Source of the DNA: Gordonia hydrophobica NBRC 16057
Lineage (GTDB): Bacteria > Actinomycetota > Actinomycetes > Mycobacteriales > Mycobacteriaceae
NCBI RefSeq assembly: GCF_001592365.1
Contig: NZ_BCWU01000001.1
Coordinates: 62,001-126,000 of the forward strand
Length of the DNA: 64,000 bases
Reading direction: 5' to 3'
This document shows positions 1 through 8,689 of this stretch, in pieces. Position numbers and translations under genes: made by a program. Position 1 is the stretch's first letter. Each line of letters opens with the position of its first letter. The notes beneath the pieces are model-generated. The model worked only from the letters and a program-made list of their open reading frames with translations. It made no database searches and had not been told where the DNA came from.

Positions 1-188
1 TACCACCGCAACAGTCCACCGACCGACTCCGCGTGCGCGGCGAACAACAACGCCGCAGCGTCATCGGACCGCGGCCTCCCGACCGTCTCCGGCCGCGGCA
101 CACACATCACGATCACCTCATCGGTGACCTCCACCGACGCACCCACCACACCCGTCCGACCTGCCGGACCCATCGTCACCACAGCCAT
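1..188 (-). CDS. partial hypothetical protein, N-terminus only
   Basis: An open frame runs from an ATG at 188 to the window edge, giving about 62 residues without a stop. The start is preceded by a strong purine-rich ribosome site (GGGGAGGG, 4 nt spacing), which is the main reason to believe it. The peptide begins MAVVTMGPAGRTGVVGASVE and continues with a stretch rich in Val, Ala and Asp. It lies divergent to uvrD2. I recognise no family; the C-terminal part lies outside the window. A spurious frame in GC-rich DNA is the alternative. Confidence 0.4.
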   Translation of the reverse strand, partial: MAVVTMGPAGRTGVVGASVEVTDEVIVMCVPRPETVGRPRSDDAAALLFAAHAESVGGLLRW

Positions 189-361
189 GACACCCTCCCC
201 AGCCAACGAAACCAACGCAACCCTGATCTAGAACTCACGTTCGATGATAGGCGCAGGGTCTGACAAACCGGAGCACCCTGATCTGCCTCGCGCGCGAGAA
301 CCGCACACCCATGACCTCGACGAACGGCGGATTGTCAGAGGGGCGTGAGAACGTAGTGGTC

Positions 362-2389
362 ATGACGACGGCGGAACGGACTCGGACGGAAGGCGGAGCG
401 ACGGCGGGACTGGACCCCGAACAGCTCCAAGCCGTTCTTGCTCCCCGCGGGCCCGTCTGTGTGCTCGCCGGCGCGGGGACGGGGAAGACCCGGACCATCA
501 CCCGTCGGATCGCGCATCTCGTCGACTCGGGTCAGGTCAACCCCAGCCAGGTGCTGGCCGTCACCTTCACCGCTCGCGCGGCGGCAGAGATGCGCGAGCG
601 GCTCGCCGCCCTCGGGGTGTCCGGACCGGGGAACTCGGTGGCTGCCCAGACGTTTCACGCCGCCGCTCTGCGCCAGCTCCGGTACTTCTGGCCGATGGCG
701 TTCGGCGACGTGCGGTGGGAACTGCTTGAGCACAAGTTCCGGATGGTCGCACGCGTGGCGCGCAAGGTCGGTGTCGACGCCGCCGACCGCGACCTGCTGC
801 GCGATCTCGCGTCGGAGATCGAGTGGGCGAAGTCGTCGGCGATCGGACCCGATCAGTACGCGGATGCGGCCGCTCGCGCGCACCGCGATGTGCCGACGGA
901 CCCGCGGACCGTCACGCAGGTCTTCGCCGCGTACGAGGCTGCGAAGGTGGCTCCCAACGGCGACCGGCTGCTCGACTTCGAGGATCTCCTGATCTACACC
1001 ACGATGATCCTGCAGTCCGATCCCTCGATCGCCGAGGAGTTCCGTTCGCGCTACCGCAGTTTCGTCGTCGACGAGTACCAGGACGTCACCCCGATCCAGC
1101 AGAACCTGCTCGACGCGTGGCTCGGGGGCCGCGACGACCTCACCGTCGTCGGTGACGCCAACCAGACCATCTACAGCTTCACCGGAGCCACCCCGTCGTA
1201 CCTGTTGGACTTCACTCGACGATTCCCCGATGCCACGCTGGTCCGCCTGCAGCGCGACTACCGTTCCACCCCGCAAGTGGTGCACCTCGCGAACGCGGCG
1301 ATCGGCAAGGCACGCGGCCGGATTGCGGGAACGCGCCTGCAGTTGGTCGGGCAGCGCGAAGCCGGACCCGAACCCGTCTTCGCCGGCTACGACGACGAGA
1401 TCTCCGAAGTCGTGGGGGTGGTGGCGCAGATCCGCAAGCGGATCCGGGCTGGGGTGCCGGCATCGGAGATCGCCGTCCTCTACCGCGTCAACGCGCAGTC
1501 CGAAGCCTACGAGGAGGCGCTCTCGGAAGCCGGGATCGACTACCAGGTCCGGGGTGCGCAGACCTTCTTCGAGCGTCCTGAGATCGTGGCGTCGATGCGC
1601 CGCCTCACCTCGCTCGCCGGGGGACCGCCGCCGCCCATGCCGCCGGTCGACGCCGTCCGGCACGCGCTTCACCAGGTGGGACTCACCGAGTCGGAGCCGA
1701 AGGGCGCCAACGCCCGTGCGCGTTGGCAGCAATTGCTGCGGCTCGTCGAGATCGTCGAGTCGATCGCCGCTGAGGATCCCGGCCTCGACTTCGCCGGCGT
1801 CGTCGGCAAACTCGAGGAACGATCCAAGATGCGGCATGCGCCCATCGGTGCGGGCGTCACGCTGTCGTCGATGCATGCAGCCAAGGGACTGGAGTGGGAC
1901 GCGGTGTTCCTGACCGGCCTTCACGAGGGGTCCATGCCGCTGGGCCGGGCGTCCAAGACCACCGACGACGTTGAGGAGGAGCGCAGGCTCTTCTACGTCG
2001 GCATCACCCGCGCTCGCGAACACCTGCATCTGTCATGGAGCCTCGCACGTGGGGAGGGGCGCGGCGCCAAGCGTCGTCGTTCCCGGTTCCTGGAAGCGCT
2101 GGTGCCCGCGACGCCGAGCGGAATGGACTTCGAACCACTGCCGGAGCGGACCGAGCCCGATCCCGACGTCCTCGTCGCGCTGACCGCCTGGCGCAAGGCG
2201 TTCGCCGACGAGCACGAGATCATGGAGTCGAACGTGATGAGCAAGACGATGGTGCGGACCATCGCGACGGCTGTTCCGACGACACTCGCCGATCTGGCCA
2301 AGGTGCGGGGCTTCGGTCAGGCGCGGACCGACGAGTTCGGTGCTGCGATCATCGCCGTCGTCGACGCCGCACTGCCCGGGAAGTCGTGA
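362..2389 (+). CDS. uvrD2: ATP-dependent DNA helicase UvrD2
   Basis: Superfamily 1 3'-5' helicase of about 675 residues, close to the roughly 700 residues of mycobacterial UvrD2. Walker A GAGTGKT has its Lys at residue 42, and the Walker B DEYQD starts at residue 237. The QRDYRSTPQVV and GITRAREHL helicase motifs are present. The last 70 residues form an HRDC domain (ALTAWRKAFADEHEI ... LADLAKVRGFG), which separates UvrD2 from UvrD1 and PcrA. The family unwinds DNA during repair. ATG 362 is preferred because the protein then opens like mycobacterial UvrD2; an in-frame ATG at 311 would add 17 residues. whiB7 lies downstream, as in mycobacteria. Confidence 0.95.
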   Translation: MTTAERTRTEGGATAGLDPEQLQAVLAPRGPVCVLAGAGTGKTRTITRRIAHLVDSGQVNPSQVLAVTFTARAAAEMRERLAALGVSGPGNSVAAQTFHAAALRQLRYFWPMAFGDVRWELLEHKFRMVARVARKVGVDAADRDLLRDLASEIEWAKSSAIGPDQYADAAARAHRDVPTDPRTVTQVFAAYEAAKVAPNGDRLLDFEDLLIYTTMILQSDPSIAEEFRSRYRSFVVDEYQDVTPIQQNLLDAWLGGRDDLTVVGDANQTIYSFTGATPSYLLDFTRRFPDATLVRLQRDYRSTPQVVHLANAAIGKARGRIAGTRLQLVGQREAGPEPVFAGYDDEISEVVGVVAQIRKRIRAGVPASEIAVLYRVNAQSEAYEEALSEAGIDYQVRGAQTFFERPEIVASMRRLTSLAGGPPPPMPPVDAVRHALHQVGLTESEPKGANARARWQQLLRLVEIVESIAAEDPGLDFAGVVGKLEERSKMRHAPIGAGVTLSSMHAAKGLEWDAVFLTGLHEGSMPLGRASKTTDDVEEERRLFYVGITRAREHLHLSWSLARGEGRGAKRRRSRFLEALVPATPSGMDFEPLPERTEPDPDVLVALTAWRKAFADEHEIMESNVMSKTMVRTIATAVPTTLADLAKVRGFGQARTDEFGAAIIAVVDAALPGKS

Positions 2390-2446
2390 CGGACGTCGTG
2401 CGGCGGCGCGCAACAGTGCGGGCTCGGGGTGTAAAACCGCAGGTAG

Positions 2447-2483
2447 AAAATAGGTTGTGGACTTTTCCTCGCCCGCCTAAAGT
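2447..2483 (+). promoter_or_regulatory. whiB7 promoter with adjacent A/T-rich box
   Basis: TTGTGG at 2455-2460 and TAAAGT at 2478-2483 are separated by exactly 17 bp, a good SigA-type promoter. An A/T-rich box (GAAAATA, 2447-2452 region) sits directly upstream of the -35. Mycobacterial whiB7 promoters carry the same arrangement, AAAA box then GGTTGTGG, because WhiB7 binds A/T-rich DNA through its AT-hook next to SigA. This predicts autoactivation. Confidence 0.75.
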
Positions 2484-2572
2484 ACGAGGAGTACGTCAGA
2501 GCCGCACGGGCTAGCCCTGTGCCGTGACGACGACATGTGACAGCGAGCCGACAACAAGAAGGGAGTCGACCA

Positions 2573-2692
2573 ATGAAGTGGCAGGCCGTACATACCGCTG
2601 CACCCGCAGCACACCTGGCGCGAGAGCGCCGGCGATTCCCCGTGGCCCGCATGGACGGCGGTACGACGTCCTTCAGAAGGTCTCAACCGTAG
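2573..2692 (+). CDS. whiB7 leader upstream ORF (39 aa)
   Basis: A 39-codon frame starts at ATG 2573 behind a near-ideal ribosome site (AAGAAGGGAG, 7 nt spacing) and ends with TAG at 2690-2692. The peptide starts MKWQAVHTAAPAAHLARERR and is Arg-rich. It sits between the whiB7 promoter and an intrinsic terminator, so it probably acts as a translation sensor and not as a functional peptide. Codons 23-25 contain CCGTGGCC (2640-2647), the exact complement of the 5' arm of the downstream terminator. Confidence 0.7.
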   Translation: MKWQAVHTAAPAAHLARERRRFPVARMDGGTTSFRRSQP

Positions 2693-2711
2693 AGACCAGC
2701 GGAACCATCTA

Positions 2712-2750
2712 GGCCACGGCGAATCGCGACAGCGAACCCGTGGTCTTTTG
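2712..2750 (+). terminator. whiB7 leader attenuator (intrinsic terminator)
   Basis: CCACGG (2714-2719) pairs with CCGTGG (2738-2743). A second inner pairing TCGC/GCGA (2724-2727 with 2732-2735) extends the hairpin, and the T-rich run TCTTTTG follows. The hairpin lies before the whiB7 start codon, so it terminates transcription early. Its 5' arm GGCCACGG (2712-2719) can pair instead with 2640-2647 inside the upstream ORF. Confidence 0.75.
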
Positions 2751-2811
2751 CTTTCCTGCACGCGGCCCGGGTTCACCCGAAGAGCATCTGCGACGAGAAA
2801 GCCGACTTGTT

Positions 2812-3081
2812 TTGTCTACCTTGACCATTCCCCGAATAGAACTGCCCTGTCAGAGCACCGAGAACGACGCCGATCTGTGGTTCGCGGATCAGCCGAGCCT
2901 GCTGGAGGAAGCGAAGACGCTGTGCCGTGAATGCCCCCTGCAGTCCGCGTGCCTGGAGGCCGCGCTCGAACGAGAGGAGCCGTGGGGCGTCTGGGGCGGT
3001 GAGATCCTGGACCGCGGCGTCATCATCGCGAAGAAGCGTCCACGCGGCCGCCCGCCCAAGCGGGCCGCCGATGCGAGGTGA
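2812..3081 (+). CDS. whiB7: WhiB7 redox-sensing transcriptional regulator
   Basis: An 89-residue WhiB-family protein. Four Cys for the [4Fe-4S] cluster lie at 13, 38, 41 and 47 (C-X24-C-X2-C-X5-C). The turn EPWGVWGGE at 56-64 contacts SigA region 4 in the family, and an RGRP AT-hook is at 78-81. WhiB7 activates intrinsic antibiotic-resistance genes when translation is inhibited. TTG 2812 is chosen because the product then opens MSTLTIPR, matching the mycobacterial MSVLTVPR. An upstream in-frame GTG at 2740 falls inside the attenuator hairpin and is unlikely. Confidence 0.93.
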   Translation: MSTLTIPRIELPCQSTENDADLWFADQPSLLEEAKTLCRECPLQSACLEAALEREEPWGVWGGEILDRGVIIAKKRPRGRPPKRAADAR

Positions 3082-3122
3082 GCACGCGCCTCCGTGAGTT
3101 GTGCTGGAACCCGCGCCTTTCC

Positions 3123-4439
3123 TCACCCGTCGATGCCGGGCATCCATTCGCTCAGAATCGCTCGATAGGGAGCTTCGGCATCGAGTTGGGCGGCGATGCC
3201 GACGCAGCCGATCAGTACGCGGAACACCATCACGTACTCCCGCGGCACGTTGAGGTTCCGCGACGTCTTGTAGACGTCGCCGTTGAAGTCGGTGGCCTGG
3301 CCCGCCGCTCGTTGCAGCCATTTGCGACTGAAGTGGAAGGTGTCGCTGTACAGCGGATCCACGTACGGCTGCAGGTACTTGGCGAGATCGTCCGCGCTGA
3401 CCCGATCGGCGTGTGAGGCCTGAATGAAGTTGGCCTCCACCATCAGTTCGCGGAGCTCGTCGTACTTCTTGTCGCGCGCCAGTGCCAGGATCGGGCCGGT
3501 CTTCTCCGGGAGACCGTCTGGGTAGTGTCCGATGGCGCCGAAGTCGAGAATGCCGAACCGGCCGTCATCGAGAATGTAGAAGTTGCCGGGATGCGGATCT
3601 CCGTGCAGCAGGCCGACGCGTGCGGGCGAGGAGATCTCGAACGTCGTCATCTTGGCGGCGGCGTCGTTGCGTTGTTCCTGGGTGCCGTCGGTGATCAGCT
3701 TCGACAGCCGGACGCCGTCGATCCACTCCGACACCATCACCTTCGGCGAGCTGGCGACGACTTTCGGGACCACGAAGTCGGGGTCGCCGTCGAAGGCGCG
3801 GGCGAAGGCGCGCTGATTGTCGGCTTCGGCGATGTAGTCGAGTTCGTCCTCGGTGCGGTCGATCAACTCGTCGACCATGCCCTTCACATCGGTGCCGGGG
3901 GAGAGCTTCTGAATCAACCCGGACATGCGGCTCAGGGTCTTCAGGTCGGCCTTCAACGCGTGATCGGCGCCGGGATACTGCACTTTCACGGCCACCGTGC
4001 GCCCGTCGGCCCACACCGCCTTGTGGACCTGACCGATGCTGGCCGACGCGGCGGGCTCATCGCTGAACTCGCGGAACCGCTCATGCCACCGGGTGCCGAG
4101 TTGGTGATCGAGGACTTTGTGGACTGCGGACGCCGGGAGCGGGGGCGCTTCGGCCTGCAATTTGGTGAGCGCTTCACGGAACGGTTCCCCGAACTCGTCC
4201 GGGATCGCGGCCTCCATGATCGACAGCGCCTGCCCGACCTTCATCGCGCCGCCCTTGAGCTCGCCGAGCACGGCGAAGAGCTGCTCGGCGGTCTTGTTCA
4301 TCAGGTCCGCGCTGACTTCTTCCTTGCTCGCGCCCGCGATGCGTCGACCGAGGCCTGCGGCTGCACGCCCGGCCATCCCCAGCGGAAGAGAGGCCAGCTT
4401 CGCGTTGCGCCGCCCCTGGCCACGTGTGATCTCGCTCAA
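3123..4439 (-). CDS. ABC1/UbiB-family atypical kinase (Rv3197-like)
   Basis: About 438 residues, close to mycobacterial Rv3197 (447). The ABC1/UbiB signature KxGQ (GGAMKVGQALS) is present in the N-terminal part. It is followed by the Ala-rich loop ASASIGQVHKA, the catalytic HGDPHPGNF and the DFG equivalent ILDFGA. UbiB-type kinases act in membrane lipid or quinone metabolism; the mycobacterial member has been linked to drug tolerance alongside WhiB7. The TTG start at 4439 is supported by AAAGGAC 4 nt upstream. It overlaps the upstream gene's TGA (TTGA), which indicates translational coupling. Confidence 0.88.
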   Translation of the reverse strand: MSEITRGQGRRNAKLASLPLGMAGRAAAGLGRRIAGASKEEVSADLMNKTAEQLFAVLGELKGGAMKVGQALSIMEAAIPDEFGEPFREALTKLQAEAPPLPASAVHKVLDHQLGTRWHERFREFSDEPAASASIGQVHKAVWADGRTVAVKVQYPGADHALKADLKTLSRMSGLIQKLSPGTDVKGMVDELIDRTEDELDYIAEADNQRAFARAFDGDPDFVVPKVVASSPKVMVSEWIDGVRLSKLITDGTQEQRNDAAAKMTTFEISSPARVGLLHGDPHPGNFYILDDGRFGILDFGAIGHYPDGLPEKTGPILALARDKKYDELRELMVEANFIQASHADRVSADDLAKYLQPYVDPLYSDTFHFSRKWLQRAAGQATDFNGDVYKTSRNLNVPREYVMVFRVLIGCVGIAAQLDAEAPYRAILSEWMPGIDG

Positions 4440-5350
4440 TTCAGTCCTTTCGCCGCATGGTCGAGAATAGTGGACGGCTGCAGTCCGTGCGCCTCGCCGT
4501 CCGTCGAGCGGCAGACGCACCGCAGATGCACTGGGGCGGGCAGCGACGTCACCGTGCTCGGCGACGGGCGGAACTCCAGGATGCGACCGGTGATCGACGG
4601 CGGATCCGCCGTCCGGGCGCGAAGCCGGTCGGTGATCTCGGTGATCTGCGCCGCGGCGACCGCCGCCGTCGCCTGCCGCGTGGCGGGACTGCCCGCGCCG
4701 GAGACTCCGTGCAGCGTGGCCGCGAGCAGCGGCCAGTGCGGATCCAGATCGGCGCGGTGCAGGTCGAGGCAGTGCAGGCAACTCGACAGTCCGGGCAGCA
4801 CCAGCGGGCCGACGGTGCCGATGTCGTTGTCGACGTGAACCGTCAGGTGCGGGACGGACGCTGCGACGAGGGGCTCCCAGAGTGCTGGGTCGGCCACCGG
4901 TTGGTCGCTCAACACCACCAGATGGGGGCGTGGTCCGCCCGAGCGGAAGAGCATCGCGGGGTCGAACGGAAACGCCCGATGCCCGTTGCGTGGCAGTTCG
5001 GTGAGCAGGAGCCCTGCCAGTTCTCCGTGCCCGGTCACTCCGACGTGGAATGGCCGAGGCCGAGTCGTCGGCGGCTCGACCGCCTTGCCCGCGTCCACCA
5101 GCCGGTCGACGATCGCCCAGAAAGCGGTGACGGTGAGCCCGGACGCGCGGACGGCCCGTCGCACATGCATGAAGCGCTGCGGAGTGCGCAGTCGTTGGAG
5201 AACGGCGACGAGCGTGTTGATCGTGACCGTCGGGGCGATCTCAAGGACCAGCGCGGTGCGCGGGTCGGACCCGACGTGCACCCGGTGGTCGGGCCTGGCC
5301 AGCACCGGGGTGCCGGGATTCAGTACCGGAAGGGTGTTGCGCGCTGCCAT
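4436..5350 (-). CDS. TOMM leader-binding / cyclodehydratase-like protein (Rv3196-like)
   Basis: About 304 residues, resembling Rv3196 and the ThiF/E1-like proteins annotated as bacteriocin cyclodehydratase or TOMM precursor leader-binding proteins. The clearest mark is SCLHCLDLHRADLDPHWP in the middle, with a CxxC pair; a second CxC (RCVCRS) near the C-terminus could complete a zinc site. No TOMM precursor or YcaO gene is nearby, so a RiPP role is doubtful and the real function is unknown. ATG 5350 gives the family-like length; an upstream in-frame ATG at 5419 abuts the previous gene's stop. Confidence 0.72.
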   Translation of the reverse strand: MAARNTLPVLNPGTPVLARPDHRVHVGSDPRTALVLEIAPTVTINTLVAVLQRLRTPQRFMHVRRAVRASGLTVTAFWAIVDRLVDAGKAVEPPTTRPRPFHVGVTGHGELAGLLLTELPRNGHRAFPFDPAMLFRSGGPRPHLVVLSDQPVADPALWEPLVAASVPHLTVHVDNDIGTVGPLVLPGLSSCLHCLDLHRADLDPHWPLLAATLHGVSGAGSPATRQATAAVAAAQITEITDRLRARTADPPSITGRILEFRPSPSTVTSLPAPVHLRCVCRSTDGEAHGLQPSTILDHAAKGLN

Positions 5351-5418
5351 GGGTCCACGCTGGCAGCTTGCGGCATTTGTCGCGAATCTGAATTCCACAG
5401 ATCTGCGACGACACCGCA

Positions 5419-6855
5419 TCAGTCCTGGTCGGGCTTCTTTCCGTCGGTGGGCGATCCGTCGCCGTCGCTGTCGGAGTCGTCGTCCTTGGCGTCGTTCTCC
5501 GCGAACTGCCGCTCCAACTCGGCGATCGCGTCGTCGATGCCCGACGTGTCGCCACCGATCACGCGGTCGATGAAACCCGCCGGGTTGTCGAGGTCGTCGG
5601 CGTCGGGCAGCAGATCCGGATGGCCCCAGACGTTGTCACGCGCGGTGATGTCGGAGGCCTCGGCCAGCGACCGCCACAGCGTCGCCGCTTCGCGGAGCTT
5701 GCGGGGTCGCAGGTCCATGCCGATGAGGGTGGCGAAGGTCTGCTCGGCGGGACCGCCCGACGCGCGTCGCCTGCGCATGGTCTCGGTGAGCGCCGCGGTG
5801 CTGGGGATACGGTCGCCGAGCGCGCTCGAGACCACCTGCTCCACCCATCCTTCGACCAGTGCGAGGAGGGTTTCGAGGCGAGTGAGCGCCGCCTGCTGTT
5901 CGGGCGTGGTCTGCGGCTCGAACGAGGCGGCCGAGCCCATGAGTTCTTCGAGCTTGCCCGGGTTGGTGAACAGTTCCTGAGGGTCGATCTCGGTCGCCAG
6001 GTTCTGCAGTCCGCCCAGATCGATGCGGATGCCGCGCGCATACTCTTCGACGGTGGCGAGCAGACGCTGCTTGAGCCACGGGACGTGACTGAAGAGGCGC
6101 ACGTGCGCCGCCTCACGGGCGGCGAGGAACACGACGATCTCCTGCGCGGGCAGATCCAAGCCCTCGGCAAACTTCGCGATCGCCTCCGGCAGGAGCACGC
6201 CCACCCGGTCCGGCGCCAACGGCAGGCCGATGTCGGTGGAGGTCAGGACGCCGCCGGCGAGCTGCCCGAGTCCCTGCCCGAGCTGCGTGCCGTACATGGT
6301 GCCGCTCAGCTGTCCGATCATCGCCATCATCGGGCCCGCGAACGCTTGGGCCTCCTCGGGCAGGCCGGTGTCCATCGTCTTCGACATCTGCTCGGCGATC
6401 GGGTCGCACAGCGTCTTCCACGTCGGAAGGGTGTTCTCCAACCAGTCCACCGGCGTCCAGGCCGCGGTGGTGGTGATCCCGGCGGGCAACGTCGTCTGCT
6501 CGTCGAGCCACACCTCGGCCAGCCGGACGGCGTCGGCGACAGCCTGGTGCTCTTTGTCGAGCATCGGGGTGAAACTGCCGATCTGCTGGCGCGCGAGGTT
6601 GGTCGCGACGTCGTAGTTCACCGGGCCGGAGCCGCCGCCCGCCATGCCGGATCCCATGCCGCTGAACATGTTGCCGAGTTGACTGAACAGCTGGCCCAGC
6701 TGGGAGGGGTCGACGGCGCCGCCGTCGCCGAAAGCGAAGCCGAACGGGTTCGCCGGATCGGGGCCGCCGTTGCCGGGGCCGTTGTCTTTGCCGCTGTTCC
6801 GGTCGTCTTTATCCCGGTCGTCCGAGGACGAGAATCCGAAGGGCAGATCATTCAT
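5419..6855 (-). CDS. zinc-dependent metalloprotease-like protein (DUF2342, Rv3195-like)
   Basis: 478 residues. The N-terminal 90 residues are low-complexity Gly/Asp/Pro (GNGGPDPANPFGFAFGDGG). The core matches the actinobacterial zincin-like DUF2342 family (sometimes called F420-associated): WLDEQTTLP, AFAGPMMAMIGQLSGTMYG and a helix FLAAREAAHVRLFSHVPWL that carries the putative metal-binding histidine. The last 60 residues are very acidic (DDDSDSDGDG). It lies upstream of the cyclodehydratase-like and ABC1 genes on the same strand, forming a probable three-gene operon. Its substrate is unknown. Confidence 0.8.
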   Translation of the reverse strand: MNDLPFGFSSSDDRDKDDRNSGKDNGPGNGGPDPANPFGFAFGDGGAVDPSQLGQLFSQLGNMFSGMGSGMAGGGSGPVNYDVATNLARQQIGSFTPMLDKEHQAVADAVRLAEVWLDEQTTLPAGITTTAAWTPVDWLENTLPTWKTLCDPIAEQMSKTMDTGLPEEAQAFAGPMMAMIGQLSGTMYGTQLGQGLGQLAGGVLTSTDIGLPLAPDRVGVLLPEAIAKFAEGLDLPAQEIVVFLAAREAAHVRLFSHVPWLKQRLLATVEEYARGIRIDLGGLQNLATEIDPQELFTNPGKLEELMGSAASFEPQTTPEQQAALTRLETLLALVEGWVEQVVSSALGDRIPSTAALTETMRRRRASGGPAEQTFATLIGMDLRPRKLREAATLWRSLAEASDITARDNVWGHPDLLPDADDLDNPAGFIDRVIGGDTSGIDDAIAELERQFAENDAKDDDSDSDGDGSPTDGKKPDQD

Positions 6856-6926
6856 ACCGTCAACGGTACCGGTCTCGGGTCCGTGCGTGCGGGCTCTGCT
6901 CAGGCTGCTGCATTACCCTGGGCCGA

Positions 6927-7967
6927 GTGACCATCAAGCCAGCACATCGGCGCATCGCCACACTCGTCGTAGGCGTGGTGCTGCTGCTCGCCTTCATCAT
7001 CGCCGGGTCAACGCTGCGGGTGCCCTATGTCGCGCTCGGACCCGGGCCGACGGTGAACACGCTCGGAGACGTCGAGGGCAAGCCGGTGGTTTCGGTGACG
7101 GGTGCTGTCGACCCGCACCCGGAGGGTCATCTGAACTTGACCACCGTCTCGCTGCGCGACGGCCTGTCGCTGTTCCAGGGGATCGGCATGTGGATGTCGG
7201 GCACGTACGAACTGCAACCGCGCGACCTGTACTTTCCGCCTGACCAGACGGTCGAACAGGTGCAGCAGGAGAACACGGCGCAGATGTCGAGTTCGGAGAT
7301 GAACGCATCGATGGCGGCCCTGAACTATCTGCGCAAGCCGATCGTGCTGGGGGTGGGCGCCGTAGCAGCGAAGGGGCCCGCCGACGGCAAGTTGAAGGTC
7401 GACGATCGGATCAGCACCGTCGATGGAACCGCCGTCGCCACCCCGCAGGCGCTGCTGGACGTTCTCAAGCGGCACAAGCCGGGCGACGAGATCGCCGTGA
7501 CCGTCCAGCGTGGTGCGCAACGACTGACCGAACAGGTCACCTTGGGCACCCGTCCAGACGACCCCGCGCGCCCGCTGTTCGGCATCACGCCGACGATGGT
7601 CGCCGAAGACCCGAACATCAACATCAGATTCAACGTCGGCGACATCGGCGGACCGTCGGCCGGTCTGATGTTGACGCTGTCGGTGATCGATGAGATGACC
7701 CCCGGCAACCTGTCGGGCGGAAAGTTCGTCGCAGGAACCGGCACCATCGACCCCGAAGGCAAGGTCGGGGAGATCGGTGGCATTCCGCACAAGATCAAGG
7801 CCGCCAGCGAGGCCGGCGCCACCGTCTTCCTGGTGCCCGCGGGCAATTGTGCGGCCGCCTCCGACGGAGCCCCCGACGGCATCGAATTGGTCAAGGTCTC
7901 GACCCTGACCGACGCCATGGACGCCCTCGCGACTCTCGGCACCGATAAGCCGCGCCCGCACTGCTGA
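6927..7967 (+). CDS. membrane-anchored PDZ / Lon-type serine protease (Rv3194c-like)
   Basis: 346 residues. One N-terminal transmembrane helix (about 10-27) anchors an extracytoplasmic part. A PDZ domain lies at about 125-215 (KLKVDDRISTVDGTAVAT), followed by a Lon peptidase S16 domain. The Lon dyad is visible: Ser244 in GGPSAG and Lys289 in IPHKIKAA, 45 residues apart as in Lon. This is the actinobacterial YlbL/SdrC-like protease, expected to act at the cell surface. The start is GTG 6927, divergent from the DUF2342 gene with only 71 bp between them. Confidence 0.88.
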   Translation: MTIKPAHRRIATLVVGVVLLLAFIIAGSTLRVPYVALGPGPTVNTLGDVEGKPVVSVTGAVDPHPEGHLNLTTVSLRDGLSLFQGIGMWMSGTYELQPRDLYFPPDQTVEQVQQENTAQMSSSEMNASMAALNYLRKPIVLGVGAVAAKGPADGKLKVDDRISTVDGTAVATPQALLDVLKRHKPGDEIAVTVQRGAQRLTEQVTLGTRPDDPARPLFGITPTMVAEDPNINIRFNVGDIGGPSAGLMLTLSVIDEMTPGNLSGGKFVAGTGTIDPEGKVGEIGGIPHKIKAASEAGATVFLVPAGNCAAASDGAPDGIELVKVSTLTDAMDALATLGTDKPRPHC

Positions 7968-7999
7968 CTGCCGGGCTAGAGGTGGTTCCTGGACACGCC

Positions 8000-8563
8000 T
8001 TAGCCGTGGAACGTCTGCGCCAGTGCGTCGAGCACATTTGGCGCCAGATTCGGGTGGGTCTGCAGGTCGCCTGACTGACCGTCGCCCTCACGCAAGGCGA
8101 GGAGTGCGACCCGCTTGCCGTTGCGCAGCACACCGGCGGCCAGACGCGCGGTCTGTCGCCCCGGGTGAGCGTGCGCGGCCTGTCTGGCAGCTTCGTCGGC
8201 CGCGACCGGATCCGCGAGGAGCGGCTCGAGTGCGGCGTCGAGATCGGCCTCGGCGTCGGGCGGCAACAGCGTGATCTCGCTGACCAGCGCGCATCCCACG
8301 ACCGCCGCGGGCCAGGAGACGGTGGTCAGCAACTGCTCGAGTTCGGCGGTGTCGGTCTCCTGCACCACCGGGCTGAGGGCGGAGTCGTCGTCCGGGTCGA
8401 CGAGGCCGGGTGCCTGCTCGGCGAGGACCCCAGTCGGAACCAGCCCGAACAGCGTCGGCTGCGAACCCCACGGGAGCTCAGCTGTGTAGGCGAGGCATTG
8501 GGCGAGTGCATTGCCCAGGTCGGCCTGGGAGAACGCGGCTGCGGCTGGTTCAGGCGATGTCAT
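8000..8563 (-). CDS. PPA1309-family conserved actinobacterial protein
   Basis: About 187 residues with no membrane segment or signal. It matches the PPA1309 family: LAQCLAYTAELPWGSQPTLFGLVPT near the start, a conserved core ALVSEITLLPPDAEADLD, and a C-terminal RLAAGVLRNGKRVALLALREGD. The family is found beside UPF0182 genes in many actinobacteria and has no known function. Two start codons are adjacent (GTG 8566, ATG 8563); the ATG is used. It is convergent with the Lon/PDZ gene and divergent from UPF0182. Confidence 0.8.
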   Translation of the reverse strand: MTSPEPAAAAFSQADLGNALAQCLAYTAELPWGSQPTLFGLVPTGVLAEQAPGLVDPDDDSALSPVVQETDTAELEQLLTTVSWPAAVVGCALVSEITLLPPDAEADLDAALEPLLADPVAADEAARQAAHAHPGRQTARLAAGVLRNGKRVALLALREGDGQSGDLQTHPNLAPNVLDALAQTFHG

Positions 8564-8689
8564 CACGGCCCCATTGTGCAGGGCCCCCGGATCCGTCGCG
8601 CAGGGAGCCGAGTTGGACTAATCGGTAAGGTGGTCGTCATTGCTGTCGCATGCGCGTGAGCAGAGACGAATTCAGGAGCTGTGCAAGTG

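Noticed and set aside
335..2029. Long minus-strand frame opposite uvrD2
   Set aside because: It is the complement of a well-supported helicase gene and shows low-complexity composition.
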